The notes under the pieces are model-generated. The model worked only from the letters and a program-made list of their open reading frames with translations, had not been told where the DNA came from and searched no databases. A program made the position numbers and the translations under genes. DNA of 10,239 bases, taken from positions 1-10,239 of the forward strand of contig JADGPH010000175.1 in assembly GCA_017882555.1 (NCBI GenBank), given 5' to 3'. Origin of the DNA: Thermoleophilia bacterium (GTDB lineage: Bacteria > Actinomycetota > Thermoleophilia > Miltoncostaeales > Miltoncostaeaceae). Of the stretch, positions 1 through 8,530 are shown one piece after another. Numbering within the stretch: position 1 is the stretch's first letter; the number at the start of each line of letters is the position of its first letter.

Positions 1-837
1 CAGCTCATTCTGGTCGCCAGCGACCGGATCTCGGCCTATGACGTGATCATGCCGACCCTGATTCCCGACAAGGGACGGGTGCTGACGGCGATGTCGTTGT
101 TCTGGTTTGCGCAGACGGGCGACATCGCCCCGAACCACTTGCGCAGCATCGACCCCAAGGACTTGCCCGACCCGTTCCGCACCGCAGAGTTTGCGGGTCG
201 CACCATGCTGGTGCAGCGGCTCGAGATGATCGAGCTCGAATGCGTCGCACGGGGCTACTTGGCGGGCTCCGGCTGGCGGGAGTACCGCGAGTCCGGAACG
301 ATCGCCGGGCATGATCTGCCCGTAGGTCTCCAACTCGGTGACCGGCTTCCGCATCCCATCTTCACGCCGGCGACCAAAGCCACCAGCGGGCACGACCAGA
401 ACATCACCCGCGACGATGCCGCCGCCCGATTCGGCGTGGGTCTGATCACCGCCCTCGAAGCGTTGACCTTGGCGCTCTATCAGCGCGCCCATGCGCGTTG
501 CGCCCAGGCGGGGATCATCTTGGCCGACACCAAGTTCGAGTTTGGCCGCGACGTCCGCGATCAGCTGGTGCTGGCAGACGAGGTGCTGACGCCCGACAGC
601 TCGCGGCTGTGGCCGGCCGATAAATGGCAGCCGGGGGTCAACCCCGCCTCGTTTGACAAGCAGTATGTGCGGGACTGGTTGGATGCCTCCGGCTGGGATC
701 ACACCCCTCCGGGGCCGGCGTTGCCACGCGAGGTCACCCAGGGCACTCGCGATCGCTACATCCAGGCGTACGAGCGCATCACCGGACAACGTTTTCGTGA
801 CTATCTCGAGGAGGCAGACGTGAGGGCCCACCAATGA
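1..837 (+). CDS. purC: SAICAR synthetase PurC, 5' end cut by window edge
   Basis: Phosphoribosylaminoimidazole-succinocarboxamide synthase: joins CAIR and aspartate, using ATP, to give SAICAR in cytoplasmic IMP synthesis. The reading frame is open from base 1, and 278 codons are visible. By recalled comparison with the ~297-residue mycobacterial enzyme, about 25 N-terminal residues, including the GKVR-type ATP-site segment, lie upstream. Family motifs in order (residues of the visible fragment): SDRISAYD (7-14), ARGYLAGSG (83-91), FTPATKA (121-127), ILADTKFEFG (173-182) and LADEVLTPDSSR (191-202, the nucleotide/metal region). The C-terminal DKQYVRDWL segment shows this is the long form found in actinobacteria and fungi, not the ~237-residue E. 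coli form. The TGA stop overlaps the purS ATG (ATGA, 834-837), so the two are probably translationally coupled. The missing start is a window effect, not a truncation. Identification is very secure. Confidence 0.97.
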   Translation, partial: QLILVASDRISAYDVIMPTLIPDKGRVLTAMSLFWFAQTGDIAPNHLRSIDPKDLPDPFRTAEFAGRTMLVQRLEMIELECVARGYLAGSGWREYRESGTIAGHDLPVGLQLGDRLPHPIFTPATKATSGHDQNITRDDAAARFGVGLITALEALTLALYQRAHARCAQAGIILADTKFEFGRDVRDQLVLADEVLTPDSSRLWPADKWQPGVNPASFDKQYVRDWLDASGWDHTPPGPALPREVTQGTRDRYIQAYERITGQRFRDYLEEADVRAHQ

Positions 838-1070
838 CCCGTGTCGTCGTGACGGTGATGCCGCGCCAAGGCGTCCTGGACCCCCAGGGGCAGGCCGTCC
901 GGGGCGCACTCGGCCGGCTGGGATTCTCCGGCATCCACGACGTCCGGCTTGGCCGGCGGATTGAGCTTGAGCTCGACGGCCCCGACCCGCTGGGAACGGC
1001 ACGCGAGATGTGTGAGCGACTGCTGGCGAACGCGCTCATCGAAGACTTTACGGTCGCGATCGAGGACTGA
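834..1070 (+). CDS. purS: FGAM synthase subunit PurS
   Basis: Small (78 aa) subunit of the three-part phosphoribosylformylglycinamidine synthase. In this family a PurS dimer bridges PurL and PurQ and is thought to help pass ammonia from the glutaminase to the synthetase. The sequence has the usual alternating strand/helix layout: an N-terminal strand (RVVVTVMPRQGVLDPQG), a helix with GLGFxG-like spacing (ALGRLGFSG, residues 25-33), then DVRLGRRIELEL (36-47) and a C-terminal helix and strand ending ALIEDFTVAIED. Length is typical (about 80 aa). The ATG overlaps the purC stop by 4 nt. A purine-rich GAGGG at 822-826 lies 7 nt upstream of the start and supports it. The position directly before purQ and purL confirms the identity of a protein that is otherwise weakly conserved. 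Confidence 0.94.
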   Translation: MTRVVVTVMPRQGVLDPQGQAVRGALGRLGFSGIHDVRLGRRIELELDGPDPLGTAREMCERLLANALIEDFTVAIED

Positions 1071-1073
1071 CAC

Positions 1074-1703
1074 ATGGTGGCCGTCGTGCGATTTCCAGGT
1101 TCACTTGATCACGAAAGCGCCGTGCGCGCCGTGCGCGGTGTCGGAGGCGAGGCCACCTACGCCTGGCACGCCGACCCCCAGCTGCCTGACGGCACGCGAG
1201 CGGTGATCATTCCGGGTGGCTTCAGCTACGGCGATCACCTGCGCCCGGGGGCGATCGCCTCCCGGTCGCCGATCATGGACGCAGTCCGGCGTCATGCCGA
1301 TGCCGGAGGACTCGTCCTGGGGATCTGCAACGGCTTCCAGGTGCTGTGCGAGGCGGGACTGCTACCGGGCGTCTTGCGCACCAACGCCACGACGTCGTTT
1401 GTCTGCCGCCAAGTCGAGCTCGAGGTCCTTGATCACGACACCCCGTTTACGCGTGAGCTCGGAGCGGCGATCTCTGTTCCCATCAAGAACCACGACGGAG
1501 CCTGGTTTGGCGACCCGCACCACGCACGAATCGTGTTCTCCTACGGGCCCGAGAATCCGTTGGGCTCGGTCGCGTCGGCCGCCGGTGTGGCCAGCGCGCG
1601 CGGCAACGTCCTCGGCCTGATGCCGCATCCCGAAGAGGCGGTCGACCCGCTGCTCGGATCGACCGACGGCCTCGGTCTGTTTGCCGCTCTGGTGCGCGCA
1701 TGA
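1074..1703 (+). CDS. purQ: FGAM synthase glutaminase subunit PurQ
   Basis: Class I glutamine amidotransferase subunit (209 aa): hydrolyses glutamine and supplies ammonia to PurL for FGAR to FGAM. Triad residues are visible. The nucleophile is Cys85 in GICNGFQVLC (83-92); His185 and Glu187 lie in GLMPHPEE (181-188). The oxyanion-region motif PGGFSYGDHLRPGA spans 47-60. The N-terminus reads FPGSLD (7-12) where B. subtilis-type PurQ has FPGSNCD; from recall, an FPGTLD form is usual in mycobacteria, so this is a lineage marker rather than a defect. The protein is slightly shorter than the ~225-residue norm. The ATG lies 3 nt after the purS stop, with GAGGA (1062-1066) 7 nt upstream. Its stop overlaps the purL start (ATGA, 1700-1703). 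Confidence 0.96.
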   Translation: MVAVVRFPGSLDHESAVRAVRGVGGEATYAWHADPQLPDGTRAVIIPGGFSYGDHLRPGAIASRSPIMDAVRRHADAGGLVLGICNGFQVLCEAGLLPGVLRTNATTSFVCRQVELEVLDHDTPFTRELGAAISVPIKNHDGAWFGDPHHARIVFSYGPENPLGSVASAAGVASARGNVLGLMPHPEEAVDPLLGSTDGLGLFAALVRA

Positions 1704-3871
1704 CGACCCCGCTGTACCGCCAGCTCGGGCTCACCGACGGTGAGTTTGCCCACATCCCGACGCTGATTGGGCGTGCACCGACCGATGCGGAACTGGCGAT
1801 GTTCAGCCTGATGTGGAGCGAACACTGCTCGTACAAACATTCGCGCCGCCTGCTCCGGCGCTTCCCCACCGAGGGACCACACGTCTTGCAGGGGCCCGGC
1901 GAGAACGCCGGAGCGGTCGATGTCGGCGATGGCTGGGCCATCGCCCTCAAGATCGAGAGCCACAACCATCCCTCGGCAGTAGAGCCCTTCGAGGGGGCCG
2001 CGACCGGTGTGGGCGGCATCGTGCGCGACATCCTGGCACTCGGGGCCCGTCCGATCGCGCTGTTGGATTCGCTGCGCTTCGGATCGCTGGAGAGCGCCCG
2101 CAGCCGCCACCTGTTTACGCGAGCCGTGGCGGGCATCGGCCACTACGGCAACTGCATCGGGGTCCCGACGGTCGGTGGGGAGGTCGCCTTCGACGATCGT
2201 TACGAGGACTCGTGCCTGGTGAACGCCATGTGCATCGGCCTCGTACGAGCGGACGGCATACTGCGCGCAGCAGCCTTCGGCGAAGGCAACCTGCTGGTGC
2301 TCATCGGCAACCGTACGGGCCGGGACGGCATCGGTGGCGCCAGTATATTGGCGTCGGCCGAGCTGAGCTCCGACGATGCCGACAAACGCCCCTCGGTGCA
2401 GGTCAGCGATCCATTTACCGAGCGCAAGTTGATGGACTGCTGCCTTGAACTCGCCGCAGACAGTGCCTTCCTCGCGCTCCAAGACCTCGGTGCCGCCGGC
2501 CTGACCAGCGCAGCCTGCGAGATGGCCGCAAAGGGCGGCGTCGGCCTCGAGATCGACCTCGACCAGATCCCGTTGCGTGAAGGCGGGATGGCCGCGGCCG
2601 AGATCCTAGTGTCGGAAAGCCAGGAGCGCATGCTCGGGCTTGTGGCGCCCGAAACGCTCGATCATGTCCTTGCGACCTGTTCGCGCTGGGAACTCGATGC
2701 GAGTGTCATCGGCACGGTCACCACGACCGGCAACTTCACCGCGCGACATCACGGTGCGATCGTCGTGGACATCCCCGCCTCCGCCCTCACGGACGATGCA
2801 CCGGCCTACGACGTCCCGCGCACCCCGGCATCCGCGCCGACGCCACTCGAACTCGATCACATTCCCGCCCCCGACGATCTGCAGGCCGCATGGGCGGAAC
2901 TGTTGGCGCGCCCCAACCTCGCGAGCAAGCGCTGGATCTACCAGCAATACGATCACCTGGTCGGTGCCAACACGATTCGCCGACCCGGTGGCGACGCAGC
3001 CGTCGTGCGGATCCCCGGCATGAAGCGGGCACTGGCGATCACGACCGACTGCGCCGAACGCCACTGTGAGCTTGACCCGCGCGGCGGCGGTCGCGCCAGC
3101 GTCTTCGAAGCCGCACGCAACATCGCCTGCACGGGTGCGTTGCCACTGGCTGCAAGCGACTGCCTGAACTTTGCAAACCCCGAGAAAGCCAGCACCGGGT
3201 GGCGCTTGGCCGAGGTCATCGAAGGCATGAGCGAAGCCCTTGAGGCCATCGCCGTGCCGGTGGTCTCGGGCAATGTCTCGCTCTACAACGAGAGCCCCGA
3301 ACGCGCGATCTATCCGACGCCCGTCGTGGGAATGATTGGGTTGCTCGACGATGCCGGAAGCAGCGTCGGACACGCGTTGGCGAGCGAGGGCGACCTGGTG
3401 ATCGTGCTGGGCGGCGGTATCGCCCGCCTCGATGCCAGTGAGTGGATTGGCGCAGCGCACGGCGCACCGGCACTTCCGAACCTCGACGGCGAGGCTGCGC
3501 TGATCGGGTTCATGGTTTCGGCGGCTCGCGAAGGATTGTGGTGTTCGGCCCACGACATCTCGGGCGGTGGCATCGCGATCACGCTCGCCGAATCGGCCCT
3601 CGCCGGAGGCATCGGCTGCATGGTCACCCTCCCCGAAGACCGCCGCCCGGACGAGGTGCTCTTCGGTGAATCTGGCGAACGAATCGTCGCCACCTGCCGT
3701 CCGACGGCGCTCGCCCGGCTCACCGCACTGGCCGGAGACGTGCCAATCACGGTCATCGGTAGCGTCGGTGGCGATAGTGTGGATGTTCACCTCGGCGGCG
3801 CAACGATCAGGCTCGATCTGGAGATCGCCCGCGTCGCCTACGAAGCCACGTTGCCGGAGGCCGTCGCATGA
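1700..3871 (+). CDS. purL: FGAM synthase large subunit PurL (small-type, 723 aa)
   Basis: ATP-dependent synthetase subunit that converts FGAR and ammonia to FGAM, working with PurQ and PurS. The 723-residue length marks the 'small' PurL of Gram-positives and archaea, not the ~1300-residue fused proteobacterial enzyme, and agrees with the separate purS and purQ. It has two tandem PurM-like halves. Visible motifs: MWSEHCSYKHS (38-48, with the conserved active-site His42), KIESHNHPSAVEPFEGAATG (84-103, nucleotide/metal site), VRDILALGARPIALLDSLRFG (108-128), QDLGAAGLTSA (261-271) in the first half, then VVSGNVSLYNES (521-532) and HDISGGGIAITLAESALAGG (618-637) in the second. No good Shine-Dalgarno sequence precedes the ATG. 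The start overlaps the purQ stop, so translation probably relies on coupling. The purF start overlaps its own stop. Confidence 0.97.
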   Translation: MTTPLYRQLGLTDGEFAHIPTLIGRAPTDAELAMFSLMWSEHCSYKHSRRLLRRFPTEGPHVLQGPGENAGAVDVGDGWAIALKIESHNHPSAVEPFEGAATGVGGIVRDILALGARPIALLDSLRFGSLESARSRHLFTRAVAGIGHYGNCIGVPTVGGEVAFDDRYEDSCLVNAMCIGLVRADGILRAAAFGEGNLLVLIGNRTGRDGIGGASILASAELSSDDADKRPSVQVSDPFTERKLMDCCLELAADSAFLALQDLGAAGLTSAACEMAAKGGVGLEIDLDQIPLREGGMAAAEILVSESQERMLGLVAPETLDHVLATCSRWELDASVIGTVTTTGNFTARHHGAIVVDIPASALTDDAPAYDVPRTPASAPTPLELDHIPAPDDLQAAWAELLARPNLASKRWIYQQYDHLVGANTIRRPGGDAAVVRIPGMKRALAITTDCAERHCELDPRGGGRASVFEAARNIACTGALPLAASDCLNFANPEKASTGWRLAEVIEGMSEALEAIAVPVVSGNVSLYNESPERAIYPTPVVGMIGLLDDAGSSVGHALASEGDLVIVLGGGIARLDASEWIGAAHGAPALPNLDGEAALIGFMVSAAREGLWCSAHDISGGGIAITLAESALAGGIGCMVTLPEDRRPDEVLFGESGERIVATCRPTALARLTALAGDVPITVIGSVGGDSVDVHLGGATIRLDLEIARVAYEATLPEAVA
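3856..3867 (+). promoter_or_regulatory. Ribosome binding site for purF
   Basis: GGAGG at 3856-3860, 7 nt before the purF ATG, within the final codons of purL. It is the best Shine-Dalgarno match in the operon and fits strong translation of the first committed enzyme. The upstream neighbour purL, by contrast, has no visible site. Confidence 0.65.
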
Positions 3872-5307
3872 GCGTGTTGTGGGACGATGATTCCCCCCAC
3901 GATGAGTGCGGGGTGGTCGGGATCGTCGCTCCGGGCCGCGATATCTCACGGCTGGCGTTCTTCGCGCTCCACGCCCTCCAACACCGTGGCCAAGAAAGCG
4001 CAGGCATCGCGGTTGCCGATGACGGACAGGTCATGGTGCAGCGCGACCTCGGCTTGGTCGGGGCGGTCTTTGACGAGCCCTCGTTGCGCAGCTTGTCGGG
4101 GCATTCGGCAATCGGCCACGTGCGGTATTCCACGACGGGGTCCAACAAGTGGGAGAACGCTCAGCCGGTGACCCGCAACCGCGGCACGGGTCTGGTGGCA
4201 CTCGGCCACAACGGCAACCTCACCAACACCGATGCGCTGCGAGAGCAGATCACCAACGACCCGCAACCCTTACAGGCGACGACGGACTCAGAGTTGATCG
4301 CAGCGCTCCTGGCTCGCGAGCCGGGCTCGTTGCTCGACGCCGTGGTCGGCGTCATCGGCCGCCTGGTGGGGGCCTTCTCCGCGGTCGCCCTCTCGGAGTA
4401 TGAACTGGTGGCGTTCCGTGACGCGCACGGCGTCCGGCCCCTGGTGATCGGCAAGCTCGAGGGAGGGTACTGCGTCGCGTCGGAGACCTGTGCGCTCGAT
4501 CAAATCGGCGCGACCCTCGTTCGCGAGGTACGTCCCGGCGAGGCGGTGCGGTTGACCGCGACCGGACTGGAAAGCCGCCAAGCCCTTACTCCGGCGATCT
4601 CACGGATGTGCGTGTTCGAGCACATCTACTTCGCGCGACCCGACAGCCTCCTCGACGGACGCAATGTCTGGGAACAGCGCCGGGCGATGGGGATCGAGCT
4701 CGCCGGCGAGGCTCCGATCGACGCCGACATGGTCGTTGGACTCCCCGACTCCGGCACACCGGCGGCGATCGGCTACGCCTTCGCCTCAGGGATTCCGTAC
4801 TCCGAAGCGGTCGTCCGCAATCGATATGTAGGCCGGAGCTTCATTCAGCCCGATCAGGAACTCCGCAAGAGCGGCGTCAAACTGAAGTTCAACCCGTTGC
4901 GCGAGATCATCGACGGAAAGCGCCTGATCGTCGTCGACGACTCCATCGTGCGTGGCACCACAACCCAGCAAGTCGTGGCGATGTTGCGTGAGGCGGGGGC
5001 GCGCGAAGTCCATATGCGCATCTCGAGTCCTCCGATCACCTGGCCATGTTTCTACGGCATCGACATGCCGTCCCGCGGTGAGCTCGTCGCGGCGCGCCAC
5101 TCGATCGACGAGGTTGCCCGCCTGACCGGGGCCACGACGCTGGCGCACCTCTCGCTGGAGGGTCTCCAGCGCGCCATCGGAGCGCCCGCCGATCGGTTCT
5201 GTCGCGCCTGCTTCACCGGCGAATACCCCATTCCCGTCCCTGACTCATCGATCAAACTGCGGTTTGAGGATGCCGCCACGCAGCCCGCGGAGGCGCAACG
5301 GAAGTGA
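3868..5307 (+). CDS. purF: Amidophosphoribosyltransferase PurF (Fe-S type)
   Basis: First committed enzyme of purine synthesis (479 aa): transfers glutamine ammonia to PRPP, giving 5-phosphoribosylamine. The N-terminal Ntn-hydrolase glutaminase domain begins after a 13-residue propeptide: Cys14 in HDECGVVGI is the expected new N-terminal nucleophile after self-cleavage. HRGQESAGIA (39-48), RYSTTGSN (86-93) and GHNGNLTN (113-120) follow. The C-terminal phosphoribosyltransferase domain has the flexible loop VVRNRYVGRSFIQP (315-328) and the PRPP loop VVDDSIVRGTT (355-365). Four cysteines (248, 394, 445, 448; the last two as CRAC) match the [4Fe-4S] ligands of the B. subtilis enzyme, so this is the oxygen-sensitive class; E. 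coli PurF lacks the cluster. GGAGG (3856-3860) sits 7 nt before the ATG, which overlaps the purL stop. It is known to be feedback-inhibited by AMP/GMP-type nucleotides in this family. Confidence 0.98.
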   Translation: MSVLWDDDSPHDECGVVGIVAPGRDISRLAFFALHALQHRGQESAGIAVADDGQVMVQRDLGLVGAVFDEPSLRSLSGHSAIGHVRYSTTGSNKWENAQPVTRNRGTGLVALGHNGNLTNTDALREQITNDPQPLQATTDSELIAALLAREPGSLLDAVVGVIGRLVGAFSAVALSEYELVAFRDAHGVRPLVIGKLEGGYCVASETCALDQIGATLVREVRPGEAVRLTATGLESRQALTPAISRMCVFEHIYFARPDSLLDGRNVWEQRRAMGIELAGEAPIDADMVVGLPDSGTPAAIGYAFASGIPYSEAVVRNRYVGRSFIQPDQELRKSGVKLKFNPLREIIDGKRLIVVDDSIVRGTTTQQVVAMLREAGAREVHMRISSPPITWPCFYGIDMPSRGELVAARHSIDEVARLTGATTLAHLSLEGLQRAIGAPADRFCRACFTGEYPIPVPDSSIKLRFEDAATQPAEAQRK

Positions 5308-6269
5308 CGGGCAACGACATTTCCTACCGCGACGCCGGCGTCGATCTCGAGGCCGCGCGGGTGCACACAGCCAACATCGCCCCGTTTGTCCGTGGCGGCG
5401 TCACCGGGTTTGCCGGGGCGCTTGAGCTTCCGCCGATGCGCAACGGCTTGATGGTCGCCTGTACCGACGGCGTGGGGACCAAGTTGCTGCTCGCGCGCGA
5501 GGCGGGACTGCTCGAGGGACTCGGCCAGGATCTGGTCGCGATGTGTGTCAATGATCTCATCTGCTCAGGCGCCCGGCCGATGGGGTTCTTGGATTATCTG
5601 GCGGTCGGCAAACTCGATCCCGACGAGGCGCGTGTGTTGGTCGGTTCGATAGCTCGGGCCTGTGCGGCGGTCGACTGTGCCCTGCTCGGTGGTGAGACGG
5701 CCGAACTGCCCGGCCTCTACCAGGCCGGCCATTTTGACCTCGCAGGTTTTGCGGTGGGGATCGTCGAGCGTGACGACGTACTCGGCCCGGAGCGCGTGAT
5801 CACCGGTGATGTCGTGATCGGGATCCCCTCCTCGGGCGTGCACTCCAATGGCTTTTCACTGGTGCGGGCGTTGCTCGCCGACGGGACGCTCGACTGCCCG
5901 GTCGAGGTCCTGCTCGAACCGACCCGGTTGTACGTACGCGACGTCCTCGGACTGCTGGCGGCCGGCATCCCTGTACATGCTGTCGCCCACATCACCGGCG
6001 GCGGCTTGCCGGAGAACCTGCCGCGCGCCCTGCCGGCTACGCTCGAGGCCGTGCTCGAGACCGGCACTTGGCCGATGCCCCACGCACTTCAGGCGATCCT
6101 CGGCAGTGGCCGGGTGGCCGAGACAGACGCGTGGAAGACCTTCAACATGGGCATCGGGCTGTGCCTGATCGCCCCCGAGAACTCCGGGGACGCGATTCTG
6201 GCGCGCATTCCCGACGCGGTGGTGATCGGCCACATCGCCTCCGGATCCCACGGAGTCCGCCGTGTCTAG
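5304..6269 (+). CDS. purM: AIR synthetase PurM
   Basis: Phosphoribosylformylglycinamidine cyclo-ligase (321 aa): ATP-dependent closure of the imidazole ring, FGAM to AIR, in the cytoplasm. Motifs: YRDAGVDLEAA (8-18), CTDGVGTK (53-60, ATP/metal region), MCVNDLICSGARPMGFLDY (80-98), LLGGETAELPG (127-137), GIPSSGVHSNGFSLVR (173-188), HITGGGLPENLPR (229-241) and TFNMGIGL (279-286). It starts at GTG overlapping the purF stop (GTGA, 5304-5307). GGAGG at 5289-5293 lies 10 nt upstream. The protein is short for the family (E. coli about 345 aa) because it has almost no sequence before the YRDAGVD motif and little after the final GVR; no motif is missing. It overlaps purN by 8 nt. Confidence 0.97.
   Translation: MTGNDISYRDAGVDLEAARVHTANIAPFVRGGVTGFAGALELPPMRNGLMVACTDGVGTKLLLAREAGLLEGLGQDLVAMCVNDLICSGARPMGFLDYLAVGKLDPDEARVLVGSIARACAAVDCALLGGETAELPGLYQAGHFDLAGFAVGIVERDDVLGPERVITGDVVIGIPSSGVHSNGFSLVRALLADGTLDCPVEVLLEPTRLYVRDVLGLLAAGIPVHAVAHITGGGLPENLPRALPATLEAVLETGTWPMPHALQAILGSGRVAETDAWKTFNMGIGLCLIAPENSGDAILARIPDAVVIGHIASGSHGVRRV
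6252..6261 (+). promoter_or_regulatory. Ribosome binding site deciding the purN start
   Basis: GGAG at 6252-6255 lies 6 nt before the GTG at 6262. It falls inside the last codons of purM and fixes the purN start within the 8-nt overlap between the genes. This is a match by eye to the Shine-Dalgarno core. Confidence 0.65.
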
Positions 6270-6893
6270 CCCGTATCGCATCGTGGTCCTGATCTCCGGG
6301 TCGGGGACCAACCTGCAGCGCTTGATCGAGACCGTCCACACGCCCGGCGGAGCCTCGGAGATCGTGTTAGTCGTGAGCTCCCGTGCCGAAGCCCACGGGG
6401 TTGTGCGCGCCAGGTCGGCCGGGATCCCAGCGACGATAGTGACCCGTGATCCAGCGGTCGATCGCGGCGCGCGCGACCACACGCTCGCCGCTGTCGTCGC
6501 CGCGGCACAGCCGGATCTGGTGGTACTGGCCGGGTGGATGAGCATCCTGAGCGGGGCGTTCCTGGACCGCTTTACGGACCGCGTGATCAACCTGCACCCG
6601 TCGCTGTTGCCGTCGTTTCCCGGAATGCACGCCATCGACGACGCGCTCGCCTGGGGCGTGCGCTGGACGGGGGTCACCGTGCATTACGCCGAAGAAGAGG
6701 TCGACGGCGGTCCTCCGATCCTGCAAGAACCCGTGCCGGTTGTGTACGGTGACACGCCAGATTCCCTGCGTGAGCGTATCCGCGATGCAGAGCACCGCGT
6801 GCTGCCCGAAGCCGTACGACTTTTTGCTGCCGGACGCGTGCTCCGCGATCCGACCTCACCCCGACACGTGCAGATCCTCGAGGAGAAACCATC

Positions 6894-6897
<4 letters not shown>
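6262..6897 (+). CDS. purN: GAR transformylase PurN
   Basis: Phosphoribosylglycinamide formyltransferase, folate-dependent (211 aa): moves the formyl group of 10-formyl-tetrahydrofolate onto GAR to give FGAR. The N-terminal Rossmann-like phosphate loop is VLISGSGTNLQ (9-19). The catalytic Asn110, His112 and Asp148 are present in INLHPSLLPSFPGMH (109-123) and EEEVDGGPPILQ (144-155), equivalent to the Asn-His-Asp trio of E. coli PurN. Length is normal (about 210 aa). The chosen start is GTG at 6262, inside the last codons of purM. GGAG at 6252-6255, 6 nt upstream, supports it, and no other start lies before the phosphate loop. Its stop overlaps the purH GTG. Confidence 0.97.
6881..6893 (+). promoter_or_regulatory. 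Ribosome binding site for purH
   Basis: AGGAG at 6881-6885 is followed by 8 nt and the GTG start of purH at 6894, whose last two bases are also the first two of the purN stop (GTGA). The strong site suggests that purH can load its own ribosomes and does not depend only on coupling. Confidence 0.65.
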
Positions 6898-8435
<1,538 letters not shown>

Positions 8436-8442
8436 GCCCCAG

Positions 8443-8466
8443 GGCACGGTTCCCGACCATCGTGCC
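8443..8466 (+). terminator. GC-rich hairpin just after purH, possible weak terminator
   Basis: GGCACGGT (8443-8450) pairs with ATCGTGCC (8459-8466). This gives an 8-bp stem (seven Watson-Crick pairs and one G-U) with an 8-nt loop, beginning 7 nt after the purH stop. No T-run follows, so it is not a classical intrinsic terminator. It may slow or protect the 3' end of the pur transcript, or it may be chance in GC-rich DNA. Its place between an operon and an apparent new promoter is the main support. Confidence 0.35.
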
Positions 8467-8492
8467 GCGCGCCGCGAACGGTCCCGCACCTC

Positions 8493-8530
8493 TTGGCGCG
8501 ACTGCTGACCGGTGGGCTACCCTGTTGGGG
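8493..8530 (+). promoter_or_regulatory. Probable promoter with leaderless GTG start for the protease gene
   Basis: TACCCT at 8518-8523 fits the actinobacterial TAnnnT -10 pattern. A transcript starting 7 nt after its last base would begin exactly at G8530, the first base of an in-frame GTG codon of the protease gene, which is the geometry of a leaderless mRNA. A TTGGCG-like -35 candidate lies at 8493-8498, with a rather long 19-nt spacer. No Shine-Dalgarno sequence precedes any candidate start, which also favours leaderless translation. This is inferred from pattern only. Confidence 0.5.

Noticed and set aside
1..45. purC seeming to lack its start, as a possible pseudogene
   Set aside because: The frame is open through base 1 and encodes the conserved LVASDRISAYD segment, so the missing N-terminus is simply outside the window.
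1..837. Purine riboswitch or PurR operator controlling the operon
   Set aside because: Any such element would lie upstream of the first gene of the operon, which is not in the window; nothing of the kind is seen between the genes here.
1541..2482. 313-codon minus-strand frame opposite purQ/purL
   Set aside because: Antisense shadow of two conserved genes; low-complexity composition and no ribosome site or recognisable domain.
2606..3949. 447-codon open frame on the minus strand opposite purL and the start of purF
   Set aside because: It lies wholly opposite a well-conserved gene. Its translation is Arg/Gly/Ala-rich without family motifs, as expected when GC-rich third codon positions remove stops from the antisense frame.
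8468..8500. Inverted repeat CGCGCC / GGCGCG between purH and the protease gene
   Set aside because: Six bp of pure GC with a 21-nt loop is easily found by chance in this composition, and it does not extend inwards or outwards.
8512..8529. GTG at 8512 as start of the protease gene
   Set aside because: No ribosome site, and the TACCCT -10 candidate lies inside these codons; the GTG at 8530 fits a leaderless start and still gives a full signal peptide. Kept as an alternative only.
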